Positions 15,179-23,097 of a stretch of 39,475 bases of DNA are shown one piece after another. The stretch lies in NCBI GenBank assembly GCA_964438735.1, contig CAYTLW010000065.1, positions 1-39,475 on the forward strand. Reading direction: 5' to 3'. Made by a program: the position numbers and the translations under genes. The stretch is from CAYTLW01 sp964438735 (GTDB taxonomy: Bacteria; Myxococcota_A; UBA9042). Numbering within the stretch: the stretch's first letter is position 1; each line of letters begins with the position of its first letter. The notes under the pieces are model-generated. The model saw only the letters and a program-made list of their open reading frames with translations. It had not been told where the DNA came from and did no database searches.

Positions 15179-16057
15179 ATGAGGCGAGTCCTGGCCATCC
15201 CCACTCCAGTGGAGCGCGCGCTGCTGGCCACCGCCTGCGCGCTGCTGAGCCTGGTCCCGACGTCGCCAGCCTCGGCGACCCCACGTCCCATCCAGATGGT
15301 CCTGCTGGGCGGCTCCGTGGCCGCCCACCCGGCCAACTTCGGCAAGTTCGTGCACTACGGTTGCCGCAATGTACAGGTGCACAACCGCGCCCAGGCCCGC
15401 TTGAAGGCCTCGCACCTGCTGCGCCGGCTGGACAGCCACGTCCTGGCCGATGCCGAGCTCATGACGCAGGTGCGTCGCGGCAAGCCGTGGCTGCTCTACC
15501 TGGGCGGACTCAACGGCATCTATCGGCCCGAGCGGACGCGCAAGAACATCGCCTTGACCTTCGAGAAGGCCCACGCCGCCGGCTTCCAGGTGATGGCCAT
15601 CACGCTGCATCCATGGGGCGCCGCAACGGATCGTCGCTGGCGGGACTTCGAGGGCCTGCACAAGATGCGCTCGACCCGCCTGGTCAACGACTTCCTGCAG
15701 GGCAAGGATCGGACCGGCTGGCCGGCGACGCGACGACCGGACAAGGTGGTCGACGCCTTCAACTCGGGCCTGCGGGATCGCCGCGCCGCGCTGCGCAGCG
15801 CCGAGGAGATCGCGCCAGCCTTCGCCACCAGCCGCTATCGCAATCGCCGCCCGATGAAGCGCTGGATCCAGGCCGCCCGGCGGGTGCCGCGGAACTTCAT
15901 GCGCAAACGCTACCGCGGCCGCTACCACTTCCACCCCAACTGGCGCGGCCAGCGCATCATCGCCCGCCTCATCTGCAAGCAGGCGCCCGCCGAGTGGGGC
16001 TGCGACTGCGAGCGCATCCGGCGGTCGTGGTCCAAGGACCGCATCATTCGGCCTTGA
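15179..16057 (+). CDS. Secreted SGNH-like hydrolase with altered nucleophile block
   Basis: A 292-residue exported protein with a signal peptide over about residues 1-36 (ending ASA). The rest resembles the SGNH/GDSL fold. Block I reads LLGGSVA, so the usual GDS is GGS. Block III reads GGLNGIYRPERT, which keeps the oxyanion Asn region and resembles the GTND(L)YRP pattern. The C-terminal HFHPNWRGQRIIA supplies the catalytic His. Serine, asparagine and histidine are present, so esterase activity is possible, but the Asp-to-Gly change and a basic insert between blocks (about 165-245) are unusual. Start at ATG 15179, 59 bp after the ATPase gene. Family call is moderate. Confidence 0.6.
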   Translation: MRRVLAIPTPVERALLATACALLSLVPTSPASATPRPIQMVLLGGSVAAHPANFGKFVHYGCRNVQVHNRAQARLKASHLLRRLDSHVLADAELMTQVRRGKPWLLYLGGLNGIYRPERTRKNIALTFEKAHAAGFQVMAITLHPWGAATDRRWRDFEGLHKMRSTRLVNDFLQGKDRTGWPATRRPDKVVDAFNSGLRDRRAALRSAEEIAPAFATSRYRNRRPMKRWIQAARRVPRNFMRKRYRGRYHFHPNWRGQRIIARLICKQAPAEWGCDCERIRRSWSKDRIIRP

Positions 16058-16104
16058 GGCGCAGCAGCCCCCAATCAACCCGGTAGAATTCGCCCCACTT
16101 GCAA

Positions 16105-16127
16105 CGCCGTTGCCGGCAGGAACGGCG
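16105..16127. other. Hairpin between the SGNH-like and MATE genes
   Basis: Perfect 7-bp arms CGCCGTT and AACGGCG around a 9-base loop, about 48 bp after the SGNH-like stop. There is no T-run on either side, so a terminator role is only possible. Confidence 0.35.
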
Positions 16128-16187
16128 CGATTGAGCTAGGCTGCGCTGCCGGCGCCCACCGGCCCACCCGCACCCAGGCCCGTCGAC

Positions 16188-17540
16188 ATGACCAAGCGCG
16201 CCATCATGCGCGAGCTCGTCGCTCTGGCCTGGCCCATCGTCGGCTTGAACGTGCTCAACGTGCTCGCCCTGGCCGTCGACACGGCCATGTGCGGTCGCCT
16301 CGACGAATCCGAAGACGCGCTGGCGGCGCTGAGCTACGCCACCCAGGTCATCTTCCTGCTGATGGTCGCCATGTTGGGCCTGACGGTCGGCACCGTGGCG
16401 TCGGTGTCGCGCGCCCACGGCGCCGGACATGACGAGAGGGTCAACCATATCCTCATCCAGTCCACGCAGCTCACTGTGCTGCTCAGCGTGCTCATCGCCA
16501 TCATCGGCAACATCTTCGCGCCCCAGATCCTGCTCCTGCTGGGCGCCAGCGAGGACACGCTGGGCCTGGGACTGGACTACCTGCGCCCGCTGATGACGCT
16601 GACGGTCTTCTATTACCTCAACATCCTCTACGCTGGCGTGCTTCGCGGCGTCGGCAATACGCGGCTGCCCTTCCTCATCGCCCTGGCCAGCAACGGCCTG
16701 AATGTGGTGCTGAACTACGGTCTCATCCTGGGCAACCTGGGCCTGCCGGCGCTCGGCGTACAGGGCGCGGCCATCGGCACCGTCATCTCGCACGGCTTCG
16801 CGGCCGTGGTGATGGTCTACCTGCTGCAACGCGAGACCCTGCCCGGCGTGCGCCTGACGCTGTCCCTGGAGCGCCTGGACATGAAGCTGGCGCGCGCGCT
16901 CGCTCGCGTCGGCTGGCCTGCAGCGGCCGATATGGTCGTCCTCAACGCCGGCTTCCTGGCTGTTGTCGGACTGCTGGGCCGTCTGGACGAGGTCGCCGTG
17001 GCGGCCCATGGCGTCGGCTTGCGCATCCAGGCGCTGGCCTTCGTGCCGGGCATGAGCATCTCCCAGGCCACCGGCGCGCTGGTCGGTCAGGCCCTGGGCG
17101 GCCACGACGCGCAACACGCCCGCCAGACGTTGCGCGCCTCGATTGTGCTCTGCGTGCTGATCATGGCCATTCCAGGCGCATTCTTCATCGGTTTTGATGA
17201 CGCCATCATCGCCATCTTCGACGTGCAATCGGGCACCCTGCTGGCCGCCTATGCCAAGGAGTGGATCGAGGTGCTCGGCTGGAGCATGCCCATCTTCGGC
17301 GTACACATCGCCTTCGCGGGCCTGCTGCAGGGCTCCGGCGAGACCATGACCAGCCTGCGCATCAACATCTGGACGACGTTCCTGGTGCAGATTCCCCTGT
17401 CCTGGCTGTTGGGCTTCCCCCTCGGCCTGGGCGCGTTCGGGGTGTGGATGTCGATCCCCCTGGCCTTTGTCGCCAAGGCGGTCCTGGACTGGCTGGCCTA
17501 TCGCAACGGCCGCTGGGCGCGTGAGGGTGCGTATGTTTGA
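16188..17540 (+). CDS. MATE family multidrug/cation efflux transporter
   Basis: A 450-residue inner-membrane protein with about 12 hydrophobic segments in two similar halves, the multidrug and toxic-compound extrusion (NorM/DinF) layout. Supporting features are LAWPIVGLNVLNVLALAVDT in helix 1, the GVLRGVGNTRLPFLIALASN turn in the first half, and GLLQGSGETMTSLRINIWTT at the equivalent place in the second half. It exports drugs, metabolites or possibly glycolipids at the expense of H+ or Na+. Length is normal. Its TGA overlaps an ATG (TGATG, 17538-17542), but the frame that follows is part of a disrupted lipoprotein locus. Confidence 0.94.
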   Translation: MTKRAIMRELVALAWPIVGLNVLNVLALAVDTAMCGRLDESEDALAALSYATQVIFLLMVAMLGLTVGTVASVSRAHGAGHDERVNHILIQSTQLTVLLSVLIAIIGNIFAPQILLLLGASEDTLGLGLDYLRPLMTLTVFYYLNILYAGVLRGVGNTRLPFLIALASNGLNVVLNYGLILGNLGLPALGVQGAAIGTVISHGFAAVVMVYLLQRETLPGVRLTLSLERLDMKLARALARVGWPAAADMVVLNAGFLAVVGLLGRLDEVAVAAHGVGLRIQALAFVPGMSISQATGALVGQALGGHDAQHARQTLRASIVLCVLIMAIPGAFFIGFDDAIIAIFDVQSGTLLAAYAKEWIEVLGWSMPIFGVHIAFAGLLQGSGETMTSLRINIWTTFLVQIPLSWLLGFPLGLGAFGVWMSIPLAFVAKAVLDWLAYRNGRWAREGAYV

Positions 17541-17580
17541 TGTGTGGCGGTCGAACGGCCCACTGTTACGATCGGCGGCC

Positions 17581-17963
17581 ATGGTTTCGCGCCCCCGCTC
17601 GTCTTCAACCCCCCTTCCCGCACCTTCTGCTCACGCTGTGCCTGTGCGTGGGCTCGCTCACCACCTGTAGCGCGGAGACCGACAACACTGACGAGGACAC
17701 GCCCAAGGCCGGCGATCCATGTCTGGATTCCGGCACCGATGGTGCCACCGCCACGTGCCGCAAGCCGACCCGTGAGCCGTCCTGGTACGTCGACCAGGCG
17801 AATCAGTACTTCGACACCCTGGATACGGACGCCGATCCCGACAGTGGCCGACTTCGCCAAGCGGGCGGCTGACCAGTGGGATTGGTGGTCCAAGGAGCTG
17901 GCCGCTGCGCCCAAGGACTTCTTCGCCAAGCGCTGCGGATGGCCGCCCAAAGACACGCCCTGA
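17581..17963 (+). pseudogene. Small lipoprotein gene interrupted by two frameshifts
   Basis: Three reading frames carry successive pieces of one apparent lipoprotein. Frame one from ATG 17581 gives MVSRPRSSSTP. A six-C run at 17612-17617 must lose one base to reach FPHLLLTLCLCVGSLTTC, a good signal peptide and lipobox. That frame continues through ETDNTDEDTP to DTDADP near 17838. One more base must be dropped there to reach TVADFAKRAADQWDWW and the terminal FFAKRCGWPPKDTP, stopping at 17963. The joined product would be about 126 residues with no family I recognise. Either the gene is decaying or the assembly has two single-base errors. An alternative start, ATG 17540, is coupled to the MATE stop and reaches the signal peptide without the first shift. 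Confidence 0.6.
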
Positions 17964-18106
17964 GCGCTCATACAGGCGCCCGGTGAATGCAGCACAACCG
18001 GGTGAACTCGCTGGCATATGGCTCGCGTCCGGCGACCTTTCGTTGGCCGCGCCCCGTGGGCTCTGGTATGCCTGTTGAGGTGCAAAATGCGCTGCCGGGA
18101 GTCCAT

Positions 18107-19177
18107 GTGCGCGTGTGGATAGGACCATTGCTGCTGATGTGCCTGGTGCCACTGGCGTGCACCGAGTCCAAAGAGCCTCCGCCCGCGGCCGAGCCCGCGG
18201 AAGAGAAGGTGGCGAGCCCGCCTGCGGCCGCCCCGGATTGGGCGCCTGTGATGGTCATCAACCAGAAATACAACGGCGGTGGCTGGCTCGACGAGTCCCG
18301 ATGGGCCATGGAATATGCCGGCGGACGGCTACGCAAGATGTCAGACGAGCGGCGGGTGGCCGATGGCTGGCAACGCGGCGAATGGTTCTCGTTCGACTAC
18401 GACGACCAGGGACGACTGCGCCGCACCGGCCGCGGCAATGAAGGCCTGCACGCCGGCAAGGCTGAGTACACGGTCGACTACACCTGGGATGGCCAGGATC
18501 GCCTGCAGACCCACGACGAACGGGTGCTGAGCCCCTCGCCGAGCGGCTGCTCGCTCAAGCTCGACAGCGCGTGCCGGGCCGCCTACGACAAGTACGCCCG
18601 CCTGGACTTTCACTACGACGACAAACAACGCCTGGTGCGCATCGAACGCAGCCGATTCGCGACCGAGGACGAGCCCTGGCGGCGACGCATGGTCTTTGCT
18701 TATGGCGACACTGGCGAGCTCACCGTCATCCATCACTGGCGCTACAAAAGCGACGGCAGCCTGGAGGCCTCGGCGCGCGACATCTTCGCCTATGACGACC
18801 AGGGGCGGGCCATGTCGGTGACGCGACGCTACGCCAGCACCGAGGTGGCCAGTGGCTGGCGTGCGGCCAACCGCACCACCTGGTCCTGGCACGACAACCA
18901 CCGGGTCCAGGGCCAGTTCAGGGAGCATTTTGATGACGGCTATTGGGCGCCTATCGAGAAGATGGCCCTCAGTTATGACGCCGACGGACGCATCGACGAG
19001 GTGGTCAACTCCGTCTTCGTCGAGAAGAAATGGCACCTCTCCCGCCGGCACGACTACGTGCACACCAGCGATGGCGACGCATCCGCATTCGTCGCCTTCC
19101 GTCCCAAGCCGCTGGAGGCCATCCGCGAGCTGATGATCTGGGCCTATGGCGAGGTGCACCCGGGCCACGCGCCCTGA
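18107..19177 (+). CDS. Lipoprotein with YD/RHS-like repeats
   Basis: A 356-residue envelope lipoprotein. Start GTG 18107 is preferred: GGGAG lies five bases upstream and it gives a compact lipoprotein signal (MRVWIGPLLL..LVPLAC). In-frame ATG 18068 is the alternative. After a Pro/Ala/Glu linker come recurring strands that resemble YD repeats: FDYDDQGRLRRTGRG, DYTWDGQDRL, FHYDDKQRLVRIER, FAYDDQGRAMSVTR and LSYDADGRIDEV, spaced by 30-60 residues. Such repeats form beta-rich shells in RHS/YD proteins; here there are only about six and no toxin tip, so it is a short stand-alone version. Role unknown. Confidence 0.7.
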   Translation: MRVWIGPLLLMCLVPLACTESKEPPPAAEPAEEKVASPPAAAPDWAPVMVINQKYNGGGWLDESRWAMEYAGGRLRKMSDERRVADGWQRGEWFSFDYDDQGRLRRTGRGNEGLHAGKAEYTVDYTWDGQDRLQTHDERVLSPSPSGCSLKLDSACRAAYDKYARLDFHYDDKQRLVRIERSRFATEDEPWRRRMVFAYGDTGELTVIHHWRYKSDGSLEASARDIFAYDDQGRAMSVTRRYASTEVASGWRAANRTTWSWHDNHRVQGQFREHFDDGYWAPIEKMALSYDADGRIDEVVNSVFVEKKWHLSRRHDYVHTSDGDASAFVAFRPKPLEAIRELMIWAYGEVHPGHAP

Positions 19178-19263
19178 GCACGCAACCGGACGAGGGATAG
19201 CGAGCGCCGTCGCCCGATGGGCATCGACCGCTCACCGGGCTACCATGAGTCCTGGAGCGGCGC

Positions 19264-20424
19264 ATGATCCCCATGAACTACCTCGACAACGCGGCCACTT
19301 CGTTTCCCAAGCCGGAAGCGGTCTACACGTTCATGGACAGCTTCTTCCGCAGTCATGGCCTCAGCCCCGGGCGTTCGGGCTGCGACCGGGCCCGCGAGGC
19401 CGGCCAACTGGTCGACGACACGCGCCGCTTGCTGACCGACCTCTTCAACGGCACCGACCCCAACCGTCTCTGCTTCACACACAACGCCACCGACGCGCTG
19501 AACCTGGTCATCCCCGGCCTGCTCGCGCCGGGCGACCACGTCATCACCACCAACCTGGAGCACAACTCCGTCCTGCGACCGCTGTACGCGCTCGGCCAGC
19601 GCGGCGTCGAGGTACAGAGCATCGCCTGCGACGCCAAAGGGTTCGTTGCGCCCGATGACTTCAGTGACGCCTTCCGAGACAGCACCCGCGCCGTCATCAT
19701 CACCCATGCTTCCAATGTCATCGGCACCGTGCAGCCCATCGCCGACATCGGCGCCCGCTGCCGCCGTGCCGGCATCCCCTTCGTGGTCGACGCCTCTCAG
19801 ACGGCCGGTGTGGTGCCCATCGACATGGAGCGGGATCACATCGACGTGGTTGTCTTCACCGGCCACAAGTCGCTCATGGGACCCACCGGCATCGGCGGTC
19901 TCTACGTGCGCGAAGGAATCCAGATCCGCCAGACCCGCGCCGGCGGCACTGGGGTGCGTTCAGCCCGCAAGGAGCACCTGCCGGAATACCCCTATCGGCT
20001 CGAGTATGGCACCCCCAACCTGCTCGGCATCGCGGGCCTGCAGGCAGGCATCCGCTGGCTGTTGAAGGAGGGCATCGAGGTCGTTCACGAGCGCGAGATG
20101 GCGCTGGTCGAGCGACTTCGTGATGGCCTGCTCGACGTACCGGGCGTGATCACCTACTGCCAGGATGACCTGAGCGACCACATCGCTGTCTTCCTGTTCA
20201 ACATTGACGGCTTCGAAGCCGGCACCACCGTGCCCCTCTTCGACGTCGACCACGACATCGCCTGCCGCACCGGCCTGCATTGCGCGCCGCTGGTACACGA
20301 GCACCTGGGCACCGCCCAGAGCAAGGGCGCCATCCGCTTCAGCCCGGGGCCGTTCACGACGAAAGCCCACATCGACGCCGCCATCGCCGCGGTCAAGGAC
20401 ATCGCGTCCATGAGGAATGCCTGA
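19264..20424 (+). CDS. Cysteine desulfurase (class V aminotransferase fold)
   Basis: A 386-residue PLP enzyme that removes sulfur from cysteine as a persulfide. It has YLDNAATSFPKP at the N-terminus, THNATDALN near 72-80, H100 in LEHNS, D176 and Q179 in VDASQTAG, and the Schiff-base lysine K202 in TGHKSLMGPTGIGG. The active-site loop has C340 in RTGLHCAP, as in the SufS/CsdA group. Start ATG 19264 has GGAG six bases upstream; ATG 19273 is a close alternative. The downstream DsrC-like gene starts 2 bp after its stop, so the persulfide is probably handed to that carrier. No Suf or Isc scaffold genes are nearby, arguing for a dedicated sulfur relay. Confidence 0.93.
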   Translation: MIPMNYLDNAATSFPKPEAVYTFMDSFFRSHGLSPGRSGCDRAREAGQLVDDTRRLLTDLFNGTDPNRLCFTHNATDALNLVIPGLLAPGDHVITTNLEHNSVLRPLYALGQRGVEVQSIACDAKGFVAPDDFSDAFRDSTRAVIITHASNVIGTVQPIADIGARCRRAGIPFVVDASQTAGVVPIDMERDHIDVVVFTGHKSLMGPTGIGGLYVREGIQIRQTRAGGTGVRSARKEHLPEYPYRLEYGTPNLLGIAGLQAGIRWLLKEGIEVVHEREMALVERLRDGLLDVPGVITYCQDDLSDHIAVFLFNIDGFEAGTTVPLFDVDHDIACRTGLHCAPLVHEHLGTAQSKGAIRFSPGPFTTKAHIDAAIAAVKDIASMRNA

Positions 20425-20426
20425 AG

Positions 20427-20747
20427 ATGCCGACCCTGGATCACCATGGCGCTCCCCTGGACGTCAATGAGGACGGCTTCCTGGTTGATCCCAGCCAATG
20501 GACAGAGGACGTCGCCCGCTTGCTGGCTCTCGAGATGGAGGGCGTGACCGAGCTGAATCGCCAGCATTGGGCGGTGATTCACTACATCCGCAACTTCTAC
20601 CTCGAACACGGACTGGCGCCCTTGATTCGCAAGATCTGCAAGACGACCGGCATCAAGCTCAAGGCCATCTACGGGCTCTTTCCTTCGGGTCCTGCCGATG
20701 GGGCCTGCAAGGTCGCTGGGTTGCCCAGCGCAGACGGCTGCGTGTAG
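20427..20747 (+). CDS. DsrC/TusE family sulfur carrier with both C-terminal cysteines
   Basis: A 106-residue cytoplasmic protein. Residues 1-90 match the family: DEGF-like NEDGFLVDPSQWTEDVA, an aromatic HWAVIHYIRNFY block, and IRKICKTTGIKLKAIYGLFPSGP. The flexible C-terminal arm ends ACKVAGLPSADGCV, giving C94 and C105 separated by ten residues with the last Cys penultimate. That is the full DsrC motif. TusE proteins of the tRNA thiolation pathway typically keep only the terminal cysteine. So this looks like a redox-active DsrC that can form the internal disulfide or trisulfide used with sulfite reductase or heterodisulfide reductase-like partners. Coupled with the cysteine desulfurase upstream. 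Confidence 0.92.
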   Translation: MPTLDHHGAPLDVNEDGFLVDPSQWTEDVARLLALEMEGVTELNRQHWAVIHYIRNFYLEHGLAPLIRKICKTTGIKLKAIYGLFPSGPADGACKVAGLPSADGCV

Positions 20748-20923
20748 GAGCCATCAGGCGCACCCGATGGCGCGCAGTATTGCGGTTTTAACATTCGGGT
20801 GCCGACTGTTTTGGCCTGACCGCAGCTGAATCGGACTAAATTGTGCGTTGTGCGATTGCCCTGTAGCGTGCAAGATTCCCGCACAGCGGGGAGTGAGTTC
20901 AAGCGCCGAGCGGCGCAACCGGG
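20748..20923. other. Intergenic region ahead of the hybrid kinase
   Basis: 176 bp with a relatively A/T-rich centre (about 20780-20880). I see no reliable promoter pair, RNA gene or coding frame; it presumably holds the kinase promoter. Confidence 0.4.
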
Positions 20924-23008
20924 ATGACTGGGGCAGCGATGTTGTCTGGCTTCTTGAGAGAGCGGCGCCAACCTGAGTTGCGACGTGTACAGCAGCACGT
21001 CGCAGGGCTGGTTGCGCAGCTACGCGAGCAGGGCCGGGAGCTTGGGCGATTGCGCGCCGAGAACCGCTTGTTGCGCCGGGCGCAGACGACCACCGCGGAG
21101 GGTGTCGCCATCTTCACGGCGTCGGGTCGTATGTGCTTGTGGAGCGACGGAATGGCCGGCTTGACCGGCTGGCCTGCCGCCGACGTGGCCGACGCTGCGA
21201 CCATGCTGCGGCGCCTGGCGCCGGGGGAGGAGGAGCACGCGCAGTTGCGCCAGTGGTGGAAGGCGATGACCGAGGCCACCGGCGTGGTGGAAGGAACGCT
21301 GCAGTGCCGGGACCGTGCCGGTGGCACACTCGACTTGACCACCCGCTTCGAACACGTCGATGGCAGCCTTGTGCTGCACCTCTGCGATGCCGACAGCGCC
21401 GGCGTCAGCCGCGCCAGCCTGCGGGAGGCGGAGCAACGCTACCAGTCCCTGGCGCGCCGACTGGGCGTCGGCTTGTACAGCATCGATGATCCCGATTCGG
21501 GCCGTTTCAGCAGTGTGAACCCTGAATTGGCCCGCATGCTCGGTTACGGATCGGTGGCCGCCGCCCTGGGCAGTGACCCCCGTGTGCACCAGGTTCAGGT
21601 CGGCGACGGTCTGGCCCCTGTGGAGGGCCTCGCCGAGCGCACCGTCGGCGCCGGCACGTCGATCATCTGCTACGAAACCCAGCTACGCCGGGTCGATGGG
21701 GGTCCGCCCTTCTGGGCGCAGGTCACCATCACCGTCACCGCCGATGCCGACGGCCACTACGGCCGACAGGATGGCGTGGTCCAGGACGTCAGCGGCCGAC
21801 GCTTGCTCATCACGGAAAGGGCGCGCCTGGCGAGAGAGAGGGAACGCAGCGAAAAATACCGCGCGGTCGGCGAATTGGCGGCAGGTATCGCGCATAATTT
21901 CAATAACATATTGACCGGAATCCTCGGCAATGCCTCGCTGGCCAGGCATGACGGACGCGAGGCCGCTCTGACCCGCCTGGATCGCATCGAAGGGGCGGTC
22001 GGGCGGGCCCGCAGCCTCACCAGGGATCTGCTCTCTTTTGCACGCGGCAAAGAACCGGTCATCACACCGACCCTGCTGTCGGAATTGGCGATGGATTGCG
22101 CGCAATTGTGCATGGCCGGCTCGAACTCCCGATGCCACGTATCGGTGTCGACCGAGCCCGAATGGCACGTGGCTGTCGACCCATCCCAGTTGGCGCAGGT
22201 CATCGACAACCTGCTGCTCAACGCCCGAGACGCGATGGCGGAGGGCGGCACCATCGAGCTCAAGCTGAGCAACGTCGAAGTGCCGCCGGAGCTGGCCGCC
22301 GAGCTGCCACCGGGCCGATACGTGCAGCTGACCGTGGCCGACACCGGGACAGGCATCGATCCGGCGCACGCGGGCCGGGTCTTTGATGCGGACTACACCA
22401 CCAAGTCGACCGGCACCGGACTTGGCCTGGCCACATCCCAAACCATCGTGCACCGGCACGGCGGAAGCATCGGCTTGGAGTCCACGCCAGGCGTGGGTTC
22501 GACCTTCCGCGTACGCCTGCCAGTTGCGCAGGGCGAAAAGAGTGCTCCGGCCGCGAGCGCGGACGTGCCGACATCCTGCCCGCCGCGGCGCGTCCTGGTG
22601 ATGGACGACCAGCTCGCCGTGTGCGAGACGGCCGACGAAATCCTGAGCGCTTTCGACCACGACGTCGTCACCGTAACCGACGGCTCGGCGGCGGTGGGGG
22701 CCTGGCGGGAGGCGATGGCGACAGACACCCCGTTCGACGTCGCCATCATGGACCTGATGGTGCCTGGCGGCATGGGCGGGGAGCAGGCGACCGCGGCCAT
22801 CCTGGACCTGGATCCGTCGGCACGGATCATCGTCTCCAGCGGGTACTCCGACAGCACGGCGGCGTCCGACTGGCGGGCTTGCGGTTTCGTCGGCTCGCTG
22901 CCCAAGCCATATGGTGTGCGCCAGATCCTGGACGCGGTCGAGCAGGCCACTGTCGAGCCAGTCAGCGAATCGGGAGAGACCGTCGCTGAGCGCGACCTGG
23001 AAGATTGA
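20924..23008 (+). CDS. PAS-domain hybrid sensor histidine kinase
   Basis: A 694-residue soluble kinase without membrane segments. Order: N-terminal Arg/Glu/Leu-rich helix likely to form a coiled coil (about 15-55), PAS-like domain one (about 55-150), PAS-like domain two (about 170-290), then HisKA with the phospho-acceptor H324 in GIAHNFNNIL. The catalytic ATPase domain follows with N-box DNLLLNARDAM (428-438), DTGTGID (473-479) and GTGLGLA (497-503), then a receiver with D610 in AIMDLMVP and K661 in LPKP. All kinase and receiver key residues are present. The HNFNN H-box is typical of NtrB-like or Myxococcota orphan kinases. Signal and partner are unknown. Starts 20924 and 20939 are both possible; neither has a strong ribosome binding site. 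Confidence 0.92.
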   Translation: MTGAAMLSGFLRERRQPELRRVQQHVAGLVAQLREQGRELGRLRAENRLLRRAQTTTAEGVAIFTASGRMCLWSDGMAGLTGWPAADVADAATMLRRLAPGEEEHAQLRQWWKAMTEATGVVEGTLQCRDRAGGTLDLTTRFEHVDGSLVLHLCDADSAGVSRASLREAEQRYQSLARRLGVGLYSIDDPDSGRFSSVNPELARMLGYGSVAAALGSDPRVHQVQVGDGLAPVEGLAERTVGAGTSIICYETQLRRVDGGPPFWAQVTITVTADADGHYGRQDGVVQDVSGRRLLITERARLARERERSEKYRAVGELAAGIAHNFNNILTGILGNASLARHDGREAALTRLDRIEGAVGRARSLTRDLLSFARGKEPVITPTLLSELAMDCAQLCMAGSNSRCHVSVSTEPEWHVAVDPSQLAQVIDNLLLNARDAMAEGGTIELKLSNVEVPPELAAELPPGRYVQLTVADTGTGIDPAHAGRVFDADYTTKSTGTGLGLATSQTIVHRHGGSIGLESTPGVGSTFRVRLPVAQGEKSAPAASADVPTSCPPRRVLVMDDQLAVCETADEILSAFDHDVVTVTDGSAAVGAWREAMATDTPFDVAIMDLMVPGGMGGEQATAAILDLDPSARIIVSSGYSDSTAASDWRACGFVGSLPKPYGVRQILDAVEQATVEPVSESGETVAERDLED

Positions 23009-23097
23009 ATCACGACCTTCCCATCTGTTAGTCTGTTACTCGATGTCACATGGCATGGAGACGCACCCCTCCATCCGTCGCGGACCGCAGAATCCAC

